Shown piece after piece: positions 32,030 through 40,498 of a stretch of DNA of 42,279 nt. Both the position numbers and the translations under genes were made by a program. This DNA comes from Bacteroidia bacterium (GTDB lineage: Bacteria > Bacteroidota > Bacteroidia > JANWJV01): contig JANWJV010000044.1 of NCBI GenBank assembly GCA_025451785.1, positions 1 to 42,279 on the forward strand. The letters run 5' to 3'. The notes beneath the pieces were generated by a model. It searched no databases and was not told the DNA's origin. It was given only the letters and a program-made list of their open reading frames with translations. The stretch's first letter is position 1; each line of letters starts with the position of its first letter.

Positions 32030-32580
32030 GCGATAGCCCCTCTTACTTCGCGTATTCCTTCGTAGATGTCGCTCATGGAATATTTCCGTAAGGAGAAATC
32101 CTCTCCTACCAGGTACTTGTCCATAAAAAGGTGATAACTGTTTCCAGCCACATTTTGCTCGAACAGCCGGGGAAGCAGTTCATATACAAAGTTCACATCC
32201 TGGGTCTCGGTGTGATATACCGATCCGCAAAAGTCCTTGATGGGCGTAAGGCAGGTAGCGATCCCGATATCAACGCGGGGATAGGCCAGCACATACTTCT
32301 TTATCTCGCGTCGCAAGTCATCTATGGTAAATATAGCTGGCACCGAAAGCCTGGTAAAGATGGTGGGCACTTGCCGTTGCCTTATCAGTTTAAGGATCGA
32401 GCCCAGGTCATCGTCGATCATAGGCCCCTTTACACCAAGCGAAAATATCTTACCATTTACCGAAACAAGCAAGTGAGGGGGAATGCGTGTGGCGTAAAGG
32501 AGTACCAGGTACACATCGTTGTACAGTGCAGCTTCGTTTGCCGGAAGAATGTGAGCAATGGAGTAATTGTTCTTCATCAC
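32026..32580 (-). CDS. Conserved-looking hypothetical protein downstream of dapF
   Basis: A 184-aa soluble-looking protein with no signal peptide or membrane segment. It has a mixed alpha/beta composition, with LYNDVYLVLLYATRIPPHLLVSVNGKIFSLGVKG near the N-terminus and 'YHLFMDKYLVGEDFSLRKYSMSDIYEGIREVRGA' near the C-terminus. I recognise no family or catalytic motif. It starts 3 nt after the dapF stop, so co-translation with the diaminopimelate epimerase is likely. The true start could be the second Met (32577). Its stop overlaps that of the convergent YD-repeat gene. Confidence 0.7.
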   Translation of the reverse strand: MMKNNYSIAHILPANEAALYNDVYLVLLYATRIPPHLLVSVNGKIFSLGVKGPMIDDDLGSILKLIRQRQVPTIFTRLSVPAIFTIDDLRREIKKYVLAYPRVDIGIATCLTPIKDFCGSVYHTETQDVNFVYELLPRLFEQNVAGNSYHLFMDKYLVGEDFSLRKYSMSDIYEGIREVRGAIA

Positions 32581-32583
32581 GCC

Positions 32584-33360
32584 CTATATTTCCACTTCTC
32601 CTTTATATACCATCACAGCGGGGCCTTCGAGCCAAATATCAGTAAAACCATCTCCCGCCCTCTTGAAGCGCACCCTGAGCTTGCCGCCTGGTGTTAGAAT
32701 GTCGCAATGGCCGGCGGCTGTTGAAGCTCCCGCCAGTGCAGCAACCAGCGCCGAGGCAGTAACTCCCGTGCCACATGAAAGTGTTTCGTTCTCCACTCCC
32801 CTTTCATAGGTCCGCACCATAACAATGCTGTCTTTCTTCTCAAGGAAATTCGCGTTCGTACCACCCTCCCCAAACTTACCGCCGTACCTTACCTTTCGGC
32901 CTTCTTCAACCACTGGGTATTTGTCGAGTACCTCCACGAAACGGCAATAATGAGGCGAGCCGGTGTTAAGGAAATAGTATCCATCGCCCTTCTCCACCTT
33001 CGTTACATCGTTCATCTTTACGCTTACCGTGTCTCCATTGATCACTGCCTCGTGAATGCCGTCGAAAGTGCGGAAGCGGATGTTCCCATTTACAATGCCG
33101 AGGCTTTTCGCGTAAGCCACAATGCAGCGGCTGCCATTGCCGCAAAGGCTCTGGCTGCCATCGGGATTAAAGAAGGTCATCTCGAAATCAACCTCACTTG
33201 AATTCCCTAATAACATAAGGCCATCGGAACCGACCCCGAACTTTCGGTCGCAAAGTTTACGCACCAGGTCCAGCCGCTTGGGGTCGAACAGGTTCCCACG
33301 ATTGTCCACCAGGATGAAATCATTCCCGGTGCCCTGGTATTTAATAAAGGGGATCTTCAT
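32584..33360 (-). CDS. dapF: Diaminopimelate epimerase
   Basis: A 258-aa cytoplasmic enzyme converting LL-DAP to meso-DAP for lysine and peptidoglycan synthesis. The cofactor-independent two-cysteine mechanism is supported by Cys73 in LCGNGSRC and the second catalytic Cys in ETLSCGTGVTAS (~197). The N-terminal KYQGTGNDFILVDN is diagnostic. Length is slightly shorter than E. coli DapF (274 aa). Its ATG overlaps the upstream gene's TGA (ATGA), and a further gene follows 3 nt downstream. The organism therefore appears to use the DAP pathway. Confidence 0.96.
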   Translation of the reverse strand: MKIPFIKYQGTGNDFILVDNRGNLFDPKRLDLVRKLCDRKFGVGSDGLMLLGNSSEVDFEMTFFNPDGSQSLCGNGSRCIVAYAKSLGIVNGNIRFRTFDGIHEAVINGDTVSVKMNDVTKVEKGDGYYFLNTGSPHYCRFVEVLDKYPVVEEGRKVRYGGKFGEGGTNANFLEKKDSIVMVRTYERGVENETLSCGTGVTASALVAALAGASTAAGHCDILTPGGKLRVRFKRAGDGFTDIWLEGPAVMVYKGEVEI

Positions 33361-34049
33361 TTGAGCCGGGCCAGTACTCCTTCGTCAGATACCCGCTCTA
33401 ACTGCCTGAAGTCGCTCGAGTGATCGAGCCGGTATATAGCGGAAGGATGTTTGAGGTAAATAACGTCATCGAGCTTGAACAAGCGGATCCCTTCGCTATC
33501 GCCCATGCCATACAGCAGTATCTTGTTCTTCGACATCTTATATCCTTTATAATTGATCGGCGATTGCCAGAATTCCACCGTGTAAAAGGTCTTTGGACCA
33601 TCATCCCTGATACCGCTTAGCTGCGAAAGAACAGAGTCTTTTTTGCTGGTGGCCGATCCCAGGCTGAGCATCTCGAGGTTCCTGGCCGACAAAAGCTCAT
33701 CTTTCTTAACTACAATATTGTCAGCACCCATGCTGCTGTCAGCACGCAATGAATCAGGCGTGAACAAAAGAAGCGCCGCGTTTGCGGAAGGTGTTTCTTC
33801 GGACAACGTGTCCGTCTGCTGCTCTCCAGATACGTTGGTGGTCTTAGTGTTCTTGAGCTTTTTCTGGCTCTGCTTTCCGGGCTCCGGCTCAACGGGCATC
33901 TCTTCTGATATCTCTTTTTCCGTAGCGTCCTTCTGGCTAAGTTCACTGAAATAGTGATCGAGCTTGAGGATAAAGAAGCCTCCGCCGATCAGAAGACCGA
34001 GCATCAACCCGAGGGAAAATACCTGAACCTTATCCTTGAAACCGCTCAA
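33357..34049 (-). CDS. Single-pass membrane protein of unknown function, translationally coupled to dapF
   Basis: A 230-aa protein. A short cytoplasmic N-terminus precedes one membrane helix (VFSLGLMLGLLIGGGFFILKL, about 9-29). A charged, Pro/Ser/Thr-rich disordered segment follows (about 35-110), then a C-terminal ~110-residue soluble domain (FYTVEFWQSPINYKGYKMSKNKILLYGM). I do not recognise the family. It heads the dapF operon and overlaps dapF by 4 nt. The topology suggests an envelope-linked role, perhaps related to cell-wall precursor supply, but that is inference from location only. Confidence 0.7.
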   Translation of the reverse strand: MSGFKDKVQVFSLGLMLGLLIGGGFFILKLDHYFSELSQKDATEKEISEEMPVEPEPGKQSQKKLKNTKTTNVSGEQQTDTLSEETPSANAALLLFTPDSLRADSSMGADNIVVKKDELLSARNLEMLSLGSATSKKDSVLSQLSGIRDDGPKTFYTVEFWQSPINYKGYKMSKNKILLYGMGDSEGIRLFKLDDVIYLKHPSAIYRLDHSSDFRQLERVSDEGVLARLK

Positions 34050-34114
34050 CGAAAATCTGTTTTTGTCAATGAGTTTTCAAAGTTACGGATTAATGTTAAA
34101 AGATGTTAAAAATA

Positions 34115-34145
34115 TTGACACTCAATACTAAAGGAACAAAATTTG
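34115..34145 (+). promoter_or_regulatory. Putative htrA promoter TTG-N20-AAAATTTG
   Basis: TTG at 34115-34117 and AAAATTTG at 34138-34145 are 20 nt apart. The -7 element has one mismatch to TAnnTTTG. The predicted leader to ATG 34207 is about 55 nt. Confidence 0.45.
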
Positions 34146-34206
34146 TGTTTACAGAAACCGTGAAAAATCATTCCTACTCCAATATAAAAATCAAAAACCA
34201 AACATT

Positions 34207-35682
34207 ATGAAAAAGATCCTTAGTGGTTTCATCATCGCGAGCCTGGGCGGGATCACCGCACTGGGACTCAACTATTTCCTAGGCCCTCCTAATGTCATCA
34301 CACAGGTGATAGAAAAGGAAAGCCCGGCTAAGTTCACGGCGTTTAACCCCGCTAGTCCTGAGAACGCAATTGATTTCACTTCCTCGGCAGAAACCTCCAT
34401 CCACTCGGTGGTACATGTAAAAACCAGTTACCCTATGGTAAGCCAGGGCGGCGGCAGCCAATACTACATCGATCCTTTCCGCGATTTCTTTTGGGGAAAC
34501 CCGCAGCAGCAACCGCAGCAACGATCCGTACCTAAGGCTTCGGGCTCTGGTGTCATCATTTCGTCAGACGGTTATATCGTTACCAACAACCACGTGGTTG
34601 ACAAGGCTGATAAGGTAGAAGTGACACTCAACGATAAGAGAACCTATACCGCCGAAGTGGTAGGCAAGGACCCTAATACAGATCTGGCATTACTTAAGAT
34701 CAAGGAACAAAACCTTCCTTACCTGGCTTACGGAAACTCCGACAACGTGAAGGTGGGCGAATGGGTGCTCGCGGTGGGCAACCCTTTCAACCTTACCTCC
34801 ACCGTTACCGCCGGTATTGTAAGCGCCAAGGGGCGTAACATAAATATCCTCGAAGGCGATCCTTCAAGAGGACTTTATCCTATCGAATCATTCATTCAAA
34901 CCGATGCTGCAGTGAACCCCGGCAACAGTGGCGGCGCTTTGGTAAGCACATCTGGACAATTAGTTGGAATAAACTCTGCAATAGCCTCTAATACAGGTTC
35001 TTATGCAGGATATTCTTTTGCCATCCCTGTGAACATTGTGAGGAAAGTTGTTGCCGATCTCATGGAGTACGGTGAGGTACAAAGAGCCTTTTTAGGTGTA
35101 AGTATCCGCGACCTTGACTCGAAGCTGGCAGAAGAGAAACAACTGTCTGACATGCACGGAGTATATGTTAACGACATTACCGAAGGTGGCGCGGCGGCGG
35201 AAGCCGGCTTAAAACAGGGGGATGTGATTACCCGCATAGGTGAAGTAGAGGTAAATGATGTTCCTGCTTTGCAAGAGCAAGTAGGCAGGTTCAGACCCGG
35301 CGATAAGATAACCGTTACACTTAAAAGGAAGAGCGAGGAAAAGACCCTTGCCCTGCTGCTGAAGAACAAGAACGGAAATACCAAGATCGTAGAGAAAGAT
35401 AAGAGCGAGACCCTGAGCGCCCTGGGAGCAAGCTTTGAGCCCCTTAGTAAGGAAGACATGAAGAAGCTGAACATTGAGAACGGCCTCCGTATCAGTAAAC
35501 TTGATGGAGGAAAACTCAGAAGTTCGGGCATTAAGGAGGGCTTCATTATCACCAGCATCGACAAAAAGAGGATCAGTACACCTGAAGATGTAAAGGCTGC
35601 CCTTGAGAATAAAAAGGGCGGTGTCCTTATAGAAGGTATCTATCCTAACGGTATGCGTGCCTATTATGGCTTCGGCCTGTAA
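34207..35682 (+). CDS. degP: Do-like periplasmic serine protease/chaperone (HtrA/DegP family)
   Basis: A 491-aa envelope protease. The N-terminus is a signal or anchor (ILSGFIIASLGGITALGLNYF). The trypsin-like domain has an intact triad: His in VTNNHVVD (~129), Asp in DLALLK (~158), Ser in NPGNSGGAL (~241). A first PDZ domain (FLGVSIRDLDSKLAEE..., ~295-390) and a second shorter PDZ (~410-491, ending in GVLIEGIYPNGM) follow. It degrades or refolds misfolded envelope proteins. It is monocistronic, bounded by a putative promoter and a perfect 13-bp hairpin. The gene name is by family; DegQ/DegP cannot be separated here. Confidence 0.93.
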   Translation: MKKILSGFIIASLGGITALGLNYFLGPPNVITQVIEKESPAKFTAFNPASPENAIDFTSSAETSIHSVVHVKTSYPMVSQGGGSQYYIDPFRDFFWGNPQQQPQQRSVPKASGSGVIISSDGYIVTNNHVVDKADKVEVTLNDKRTYTAEVVGKDPNTDLALLKIKEQNLPYLAYGNSDNVKVGEWVLAVGNPFNLTSTVTAGIVSAKGRNINILEGDPSRGLYPIESFIQTDAAVNPGNSGGALVSTSGQLVGINSAIASNTGSYAGYSFAIPVNIVRKVVADLMEYGEVQRAFLGVSIRDLDSKLAEEKQLSDMHGVYVNDITEGGAAAEAGLKQGDVITRIGEVEVNDVPALQEQVGRFRPGDKITVTLKRKSEEKTLALLLKNKNGNTKIVEKDKSETLSALGASFEPLSKEDMKKLNIENGLRISKLDGGKLRSSGIKEGFIITSIDKKRISTPEDVKAALENKKGGVLIEGIYPNGMRAYYGFGL

Positions 35683-35689
35683 GTTTATC

Positions 35690-35724
35690 GCCCAAAAGGC
35701 GTTGGTTATCGACGCCTTTTGGGC
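35690..35724 (+). terminator. Hairpin terminator after htrA
   Basis: GCCCAAAAGGCGT (35690-35702) pairs perfectly with 35712-35724 around a 9-nt loop, 8 nt after the stop. The trailing T-tract is short (ATTTAT), but the stem is strong. Confidence 0.82.
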
Positions 35725-35796
35725 ATTTATCTAAACACTATATAATAAACTGATAATCAAGCAATTGAAATATATGATTTAAAGTTTACAGAAAAA

Positions 35797-35827
35797 TTGT
35801 TTTTTAAACCTTCATGCCGTAATTTTG
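35797..35827 (+). promoter_or_regulatory. rpoD promoter TTG-N20-TAATTTTG
   Basis: TTG at 35797-35799 and TAATTTTG at 35820-35827, 20 nt apart, match the Bacteroidota consensus at the expected spacing. The predicted leader is about 37 nt before ATG 35871. The primary sigma factor would thus drive its own gene. Confidence 0.72.
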
Positions 35828-35870
35828 CGGTGCTTTTTCATCCACATCTCTTTATAAACCAACCTATAAT

Positions 35871-36734
35871 ATGAGACAGTTAAAGATCACAAAATCGATT
35901 ACCAACCGGGAAAGCGCTTCACTCGATAAGTATTTACAGGAGATCGGAAGGGAAGGACTCATCACGGCTGAAGAAGAAGTGGCGCTTGCCATTCGAATAA
36001 AGAACGGAGACCAGGACGCGCTCGAGAAGCTGACCAAAGCGAACCTTCGCTTCGTGGTTTCAGTAGCTAAGCAGTACCAGAACCAGGGATTAAGCCTTCC
36101 CGATCTTATCAACGAAGGCAACCTGGGCCTCATTAAAGCCGCCAAGCGTTTCGATGAAACGAGGGGTTTTAAATTCATTTCATACGCTGTATGGTGGATC
36201 CGTCAATCGATCCTCCAGGCGATCGCTGAGCAATCAAGGATCGTACGCCTTCCTCTTAACCAGGTAGGTGCGCTTAACAAGATCAACAAGACCTTTTCTA
36301 AACTTGAGCAGGAGTACGAACGCGTACCCACTGCTAACGAACTGGCCAAGATCCTCGAGATCCCTGAAGACAAAGTTTCCGATACCCTGAAAGTATCAGG
36401 AAGGCATGTATCTGTTGACGCTCCGTTCGTGAATGGTGAAGAGAACGGCCTGCTTGATGTATTGGTAAACCATGACTCACCCAGGGCCGACAGGGAACTG
36501 ATGACCGAATCACTGCAGAAAGAGATCGAACGTTCTCTCTCTACCCTTACTGACCGCGAGCGCGATGTGGTAAGGCTGTTCTTCGGATTAGGAATGAACC
36601 ACGGGCTCACGCTCGAAGAGATCGGCGCGAAGTTCGATCTTACCCGCGAAAGGGTTCGCCAGATCAAGGAGAAAGCGATCCGAAGGCTTCGTCACAACTC
36701 AAAAAGCAAGCTTCTGAAGGCCTACCTCGGCTAA
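35871..36734 (+). CDS. rpoD: Primary RNA polymerase sigma factor (sigma-70, Bacteroidota short form)
   Basis: A 287-aa protein, lacking the long region 1.1 and non-conserved region of E. coli RpoD, as is normal in this phylum. Region 1.2/2: '[24 protein letters not shown]', [35 protein letters not shown] and [15 protein letters not shown]. Region 3: [17 protein letters not shown]. Region 4: [16 protein letters not shown] and [29 protein letters not shown]. It recognises the TTTG/TAnnTTTG promoters found throughout this window. It has its own promoter and a strong terminator, so it is monocistronic. Confidence 0.96.
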   Translation: MRQLKITKSITNRESASLDKYLQEIGREGLITAEEEVALAIRIKNGDQDALEKLTKANLRFVVSVAKQYQNQGLSLPDLINEGNLGLIKAAKRFDETRGFKFISYAVWWIRQSILQAIAEQSRIVRLPLNQVGALNKINKTFSKLEQEYERVPTANELAKILEIPEDKVSDTLKVSGRHVSVDAPFVNGEENGLLDVLVNHDSPRADRELMTESLQKEIERSLSTLTDRERDVVRLFFGLGMNHGLTLEEIGAKFDLTRERVRQIKEKAIRRLRHNSKSKLLKAYLG

Positions 36735-36754
36735 TAAGAAAAGCACCCTCTGAC

Positions 36755-36807
36755 ACCGCATAAGAACAGGGAAAATTTGTTGAAAACCCTCCCTGTTTTT
36801 ATGCGGT
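36755..36807 (+). terminator. Intrinsic terminator after rpoD
   Basis: ACCGCATAAGAACAGGGA (36755-36772) pairs with TCCCTGTTTTTATGCGGT (36790-36807), 18 bp with one G-T pair, 17-nt loop, then TCTTATTTTT. Confidence 0.9.
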
Positions 36808-36855
36808 TCTTATTTTTAAAATTTAATACATTTACCTCCCTCAAAAAAGCAATCT

Positions 36856-38337
36856 ATGAGCCCGAAAATCGCAGAGCCGCAATCTGATAAAAAGAAAAAA
36901 GGATACGAAGGGGAGTTAAAGGACTGGATCGTCCTGGAAAAAGCCGCCATTGAGCTTATCTCTATTACCGGCAACTTATGGCTGGAGAAGTCGGTAGAGC
37001 TGGTGATCTTCCGCAACCAGTTGGTTGACCGCAGCGTGAGCGAGATCCTGAACCTGCACCAATACGCCAAGACCATTGTTAAGCAACCCATTATTGTAAC
37101 TGATACGGTGCAGCTGGCCAGGGAGCTCCTCCAGCTCGACCTCGCCCCTTCGCGCATCGACATTGGCCGCCTGAGCGGTGAATGGCTGAAGGAAAAAAAC
37201 AAGCACAAGAATGTATCGGACTTTGTGGGCAAGAAATTAAAAGACCTTATCGGCAAGGAAAAGCGCGCATTGCATCCCAAGGATGTAGTGCTTTATGGCT
37301 TTGGCCGTATCGGCCGCCTGGCCGCCCGTGAACTAATAGCACAGGCAGGCAAAGGCGAACAACTTCGACTGAGAGCGATCGTTACCCGCTCTAATTCAGC
37401 GGAAGACATTATTAAGCGTGCTGATCTTCTGCGTAATGACTCTGTACACGGGCCTTTTCCAGGAACCATCGTTGAAGATACCGAGAACAAGACCCTGATC
37501 GTGAACGGCCATACCATTTTCATGATCGCCGCTTCTAAACCCGAAGAGATCGACTATACTTCCTACGGCATCAACAAAGCGCTGGTGATCGACAACACCG
37601 GTATTTCCCGCGATCGCGATGGCCTCAGCAAACATCTTGCGGGCAAAGGGGTAGGGCAAGTGCTGCTCACCGCCCCCGGTAAAGGCGATATTCCTAACCT
37701 TGTGCATGGTATCAATCATGAAGAATATAAGTCGGACGAGAAGATATTCTCCGCCGCCTCCTGTACCACCAATGCTATTGTACCTGTACTGGCAGTGATC
37801 GAGCGTGGCCTGGGGATCGAACGCGGACATATAGAGACCATCCATTCATACACTAACGACCAGAACCTGCTCGACAACTATCACCCTAAATACCGCAGGG
37901 GCCGTTCGGCTGCCCTCAACATGGTAATCACCGAGACCGGTGCTGACAAGGCAGTAGCGAAAGTACTCCCTCAATTGGCGGGCAAGATCACGGGCAATGC
38001 GGTGCGTGTGCCTACACCCGATGTATCCCTGGCTATTTTGAACCTTACGCTTAAGAAGAACACCAACAAAGAGACCATTAACGAAATGATGAAAGAGGCC
38101 GCGTTGAAAGGCGACCTGGTGGAACAGATACAGTACTCATTCTCCAATGAACTGGTTTCTACCGATTGCATCGGCAATCCCTGCGCGTCAGTATTCGACA
38201 GCCCGGCCACCATCGTATCGAAGGACGGAAAGAGCGTGGTACTGTATGTATGGTACGATAACGAATACGGCTATACCCGGCAGGTGATACGCCTCGCGAA
38301 GCAGATCGCTGATGTAAGAAGACTTACTTATTACTAA
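36856..38337 (+). CDS. gap: Glyceraldehyde-3-phosphate dehydrogenase, long form with N-terminal extension
   Basis: A 493-aa enzyme. The GAPDH core starts around residue 140 with the NAD-binding motif LYGFGRIGR (~147-155). The catalytic Cys303 lies in ASCTTNAIVP and the base His in ETIHSYTNDQ; the core ends with WYDNEYGYTRQV. The ~140-residue N-terminal extension is helical and charged, with no recognised domain. Typical GAPDH is about 335 aa. Long forms of this kind are known in Bacteroidota and some Gammaproteobacteria. It interconverts glyceraldehyde-3-phosphate and 1,3-bisphosphoglycerate. Direction (glycolytic or gluconeogenic) and cofactor choice cannot be read from sequence. Monocistronic, with a perfect terminator overlapping the stop codon. 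Confidence 0.94.
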   Translation: MSPKIAEPQSDKKKKGYEGELKDWIVLEKAAIELISITGNLWLEKSVELVIFRNQLVDRSVSEILNLHQYAKTIVKQPIIVTDTVQLARELLQLDLAPSRIDIGRLSGEWLKEKNKHKNVSDFVGKKLKDLIGKEKRALHPKDVVLYGFGRIGRLAARELIAQAGKGEQLRLRAIVTRSNSAEDIIKRADLLRNDSVHGPFPGTIVEDTENKTLIVNGHTIFMIAASKPEEIDYTSYGINKALVIDNTGISRDRDGLSKHLAGKGVGQVLLTAPGKGDIPNLVHGINHEEYKSDEKIFSAASCTTNAIVPVLAVIERGLGIERGHIETIHSYTNDQNLLDNYHPKYRRGRSAALNMVITETGADKAVAKVLPQLAGKITGNAVRVPTPDVSLAILNLTLKKNTNKETINEMMKEAALKGDLVEQIQYSFSNELVSTDCIGNPCASVFDSPATIVSKDGKSVVLYVWYDNEYGYTRQVIRLAKQIADVRRLTYY

Positions 38338-38378
38338 ACGAAAGAAGCCGGACAATAAAATCCGGCTTCTTTCGTTTT
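38336..38378 (+). terminator. Intrinsic terminator overlapping the gap stop codon
   Basis: AAACGAAAGAAGCCGGA (38336-38352) pairs perfectly with 38361-38377 around an 8-nt loop. The stem begins inside the TAA stop. The T-tract is partly within the 3' arm (CTTCTTTCGTTTT). Confidence 0.88.
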
Positions 38379-38393
38379 CTAAAAAAACTTCTG

Positions 38394-38840
38394 ATGAAAA
38401 ACATCCTCCTGCTCCTTTCCTTCGCTTTATTATGTCTCCCCGCCTACTCTATCCAGCAAGGAAAAAAGGAAAAGGGATTTGACAAGAATGGGCAACGCGA
38501 CGGGAAGTGGTGCACCTATTATGACCAGTCGAAGGGCATCAAGGACAAAGTTGGAAAGTATAAGCACGGCGAGCAAGTAGGAAAATGGAAGTACTATACC
38601 CACGAAGGGATCCTTTATAAAGAAGAGCGATATAATCTCCGCAAGCACCGCATCCACACAAAGATCTACAAGAACGGCAAACTGCTAAAGACCGGTAAGG
38701 CTCGCATTGTTGATGAGCCCGATGGCATTCACTATTACTGGTACGGTGAGTGGAAGTACTACAATGAGAATGGCAAGCTGGAGAAGATAATTATTTATGA
38801 CAATGGAAAGGCCGTAAACACCATCATAAAAGACAAATAA
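38394..38840 (+). CDS. Exported MORN-like (YwqK-type) repeat protein
   Basis: A 148-aa protein with a signal peptide (MKNILLLLSFALLCLPAYS). Short repeats of the 'GKWxYY' type follow: 'RDGKWCTYYDQ', 'QVGKWKYYTHEG', 'YGEWKYYNENGKLEK', and 'YDNGK'. This is the MORN_2/YwqK pattern in which units of 20-23 residues form beta-hairpins. Function of this exported class is unknown; database names as 'antitoxin' are not supported by anything here. It begins 16 nt after the GAPDH terminator and ends 3 nt from the convergent phosphoesterase. Confidence 0.8.
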   Translation: MKNILLLLSFALLCLPAYSIQQGKKEKGFDKNGQRDGKWCTYYDQSKGIKDKVGKYKHGEQVGKWKYYTHEGILYKEERYNLRKHRIHTKIYKNGKLLKTGKARIVDEPDGIHYYWYGEWKYYNENGKLEKIIIYDNGKAVNTIIKDK

Positions 38841-38843
38841 GGG

Positions 38844-39890
38844 TCACCACTCCTTTACCAGTACGGGATCCATCCCCGTACGAAAAACAAAGAGCTTTGT
38901 TTTTCCTCCCTCGTAAAACTCCATCTTCATAAAGCCTGTTCGGTCGTCACTGCCGAAAGTGGATGGATGCTTTTGCCTTTTCCTTAGCCGCGTGGTCTTG
39001 CTCCCGGCACCGCTCACGATAAACCTATTGTTTCCTCTCTCAAAGAACTGGAGGTTATGTTCATGCCCGGAGGCGTAAACAACATTCCCGTGCTTCTCAA
39101 TGATCGCCAGCAGCCGCTCACGCATCTTCCCATACCTTGGCTGAGGCAGGTCCTGCGAAAGCAGGCGGTTAAGACCTGCAAGGCCCAATAGCTGGAAGGG
39201 GGTATAATTTACCAGGAACCGTATGGGCTGTCGGCCCCGCGAATGCAAGCCATTGGTATATATAGGATGATGCCCCATGAGAACCACCTGTTTGTTCTGC
39301 TGCTTTCCCATAGTAATAACGCTGTCAAGCTCATGAAAGAAACGTTCGCCTGTTTGCTTTCTAGTGCCCGTGGTCATTACCTTTCCATAATGCAGGAACC
39401 ATTGAGTATCAATGAACACGAACAGCAGCTTATCGTTCGGCGAATAGCAGGAAGGCCCGGGAAAACCGGGCTGAGGCATAAAGGGTATACCGATCTCCCG
39501 AGAGGCTGGCGCATTCTTAGCCGTCCATTCTGCGATGCTGCGATGCTGCGAGCACACCGCTTTCAAGCCTCCTTTTCGTTGCGCATCCCAATCGTGATTG
39601 CCGGGAATAAAACACCACATGCCCTTATAATCTTTTATTAGCGCCAGTTGACAAAAAAGCTTCCTCTCTGTTTTTGGATTAAACCCGTTGGGATAGATGT
39701 TATCGCCAAGGAACACCAGGCCGCTTTTTTTTCCACAGGCGAGGATATTTTTTTGAAGCAGTTTCAATGCGGGTCCCGCCGTTGTATCTTCGCCGGTATC
39801 ACCAATAAGAAATAGTGAGTAATAAGGCGTTTGCCCTGGACTCAAAAAAAAGGATAAACAAAGGCAAAAAGATGCCAGGAAGTTTTTCAT
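38844..39890 (-). CDS. Exported calcineurin-like metallophosphoesterase
   Basis: A 348-aa protein with a signal peptide (MKNFLASFCLCLSFFLSPGQ). All five metallophosphoesterase motifs are present: GDTGED (residue 31 on), LGDNIYP, PGNHDWD, MGHHPIY and GHEHNLQFF. It resembles the acid-phosphatase (PAP-like) branch. It would hydrolyse phosphoesters outside the cytoplasm; the substrate is unknown. Its 3' end is 3 nt from the convergent MORN-like gene with no terminator between. A near-consensus -7 box (TAATATTG) lies 6 nt upstream of the start, too weak to annotate separately. Confidence 0.88.
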   Translation of the reverse strand: MKNFLASFCLCLSFFLSPGQTPYYSLFLIGDTGEDTTAGPALKLLQKNILACGKKSGLVFLGDNIYPNGFNPKTERKLFCQLALIKDYKGMWCFIPGNHDWDAQRKGGLKAVCSQHRSIAEWTAKNAPASREIGIPFMPQPGFPGPSCYSPNDKLLFVFIDTQWFLHYGKVMTTGTRKQTGERFFHELDSVITMGKQQNKQVVLMGHHPIYTNGLHSRGRQPIRFLVNYTPFQLLGLAGLNRLLSQDLPQPRYGKMRERLLAIIEKHGNVVYASGHEHNLQFFERGNNRFIVSGAGSKTTRLRKRQKHPSTFGSDDRTGFMKMEFYEGGKTKLFVFRTGMDPVLVKEW

Positions 39891-39968
39891 TGGCCCAATA
39901 TTACGTATTTCTTAAATTAGCAGGGCCGCAACATTAGCCATTATACATCAACCATTAACCATTTTCCA

Positions 39969-40457
39969 ATGCCCTCATTCGATATCGTAAGCAAGACCGA
40001 CCACCAAACGCTTGACAATGCCATTAATGTAGCCCGCAAAGAGATCCTTACGCGTTACGATTTCAGGGAATCGAAAAGCACCATTGACTTCGACAAGAAA
40101 GAAATGATGATCCGCATCGTTACCGAGGATGAGATGCGCGTGAACTCTATTGTTGATGTGATCCGTGCCCGGATGGCCAAGCAACGCCTTGATACTTCCT
40201 GTCTCGATGTAGGCAAGGAACAATATGCCAGCGGAAACATGGTGAAGAAGGACATCAAGATAAAAGAGGGCATCGATAAGGAAACTGCAAAAAAGATCGC
40301 AAAGGACATTAAGGAAAGTAAGCTAAAGGTGCAGCCCCAGATAATGGAGGACCAGGTACGCGTGAGCGGAAAGAAGATCGATGACCTGCAGGCAGTGATC
40401 GCACTCATGCGCCAGGGAAGCTATGGTCTTCCCCTGCAATATGTGAATATGAAATAG
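39969..40457 (+). CDS. yajQ: YajQ-family nucleotide-binding protein
   Basis: A 162-aa cytoplasmic protein matching the family length (E. coli YajQ is 163 aa). Diagnostic segments are MPSFDIVSK at the N-terminus, 'EILTRYDFRESKSTIDF', 'EQYASGNMVKKDIKIKEGIDKETAKKI' and the C-terminal 'QVRVSGKKIDDLQAVIALMR'. Some members bind cyclic di-GMP (shown in Xanthomonas); whether this one does cannot be judged. It is divergent from the phosphoesterase and followed 41 nt later by the sugar dehydrogenase. Confidence 0.95.
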   Translation: MPSFDIVSKTDHQTLDNAINVARKEILTRYDFRESKSTIDFDKKEMMIRIVTEDEMRVNSIVDVIRARMAKQRLDTSCLDVGKEQYASGNMVKKDIKIKEGIDKETAKKIAKDIKESKLKVQPQIMEDQVRVSGKKIDDLQAVIALMRQGSYGLPLQYVNMK

Positions 40458-40498
40458 CCAGGCAATTTTTGCCGGGCTTGAACGTTAATTAAGAGCTA

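Noticed and set aside
38394-38840. Toxin-antitoxin antitoxin (YwqK naming)
   Set aside because: The protein is exported MORN-like with no toxin partner; the database label is not supported by context.
40458-40480. Hairpin AGCCAGGCAATTTTTGCCGGGCT between yajQ and the sugar dehydrogenase as a terminator
   Set aside because: The stem has an internal mismatch and no T-run follows; too weak to annotate.
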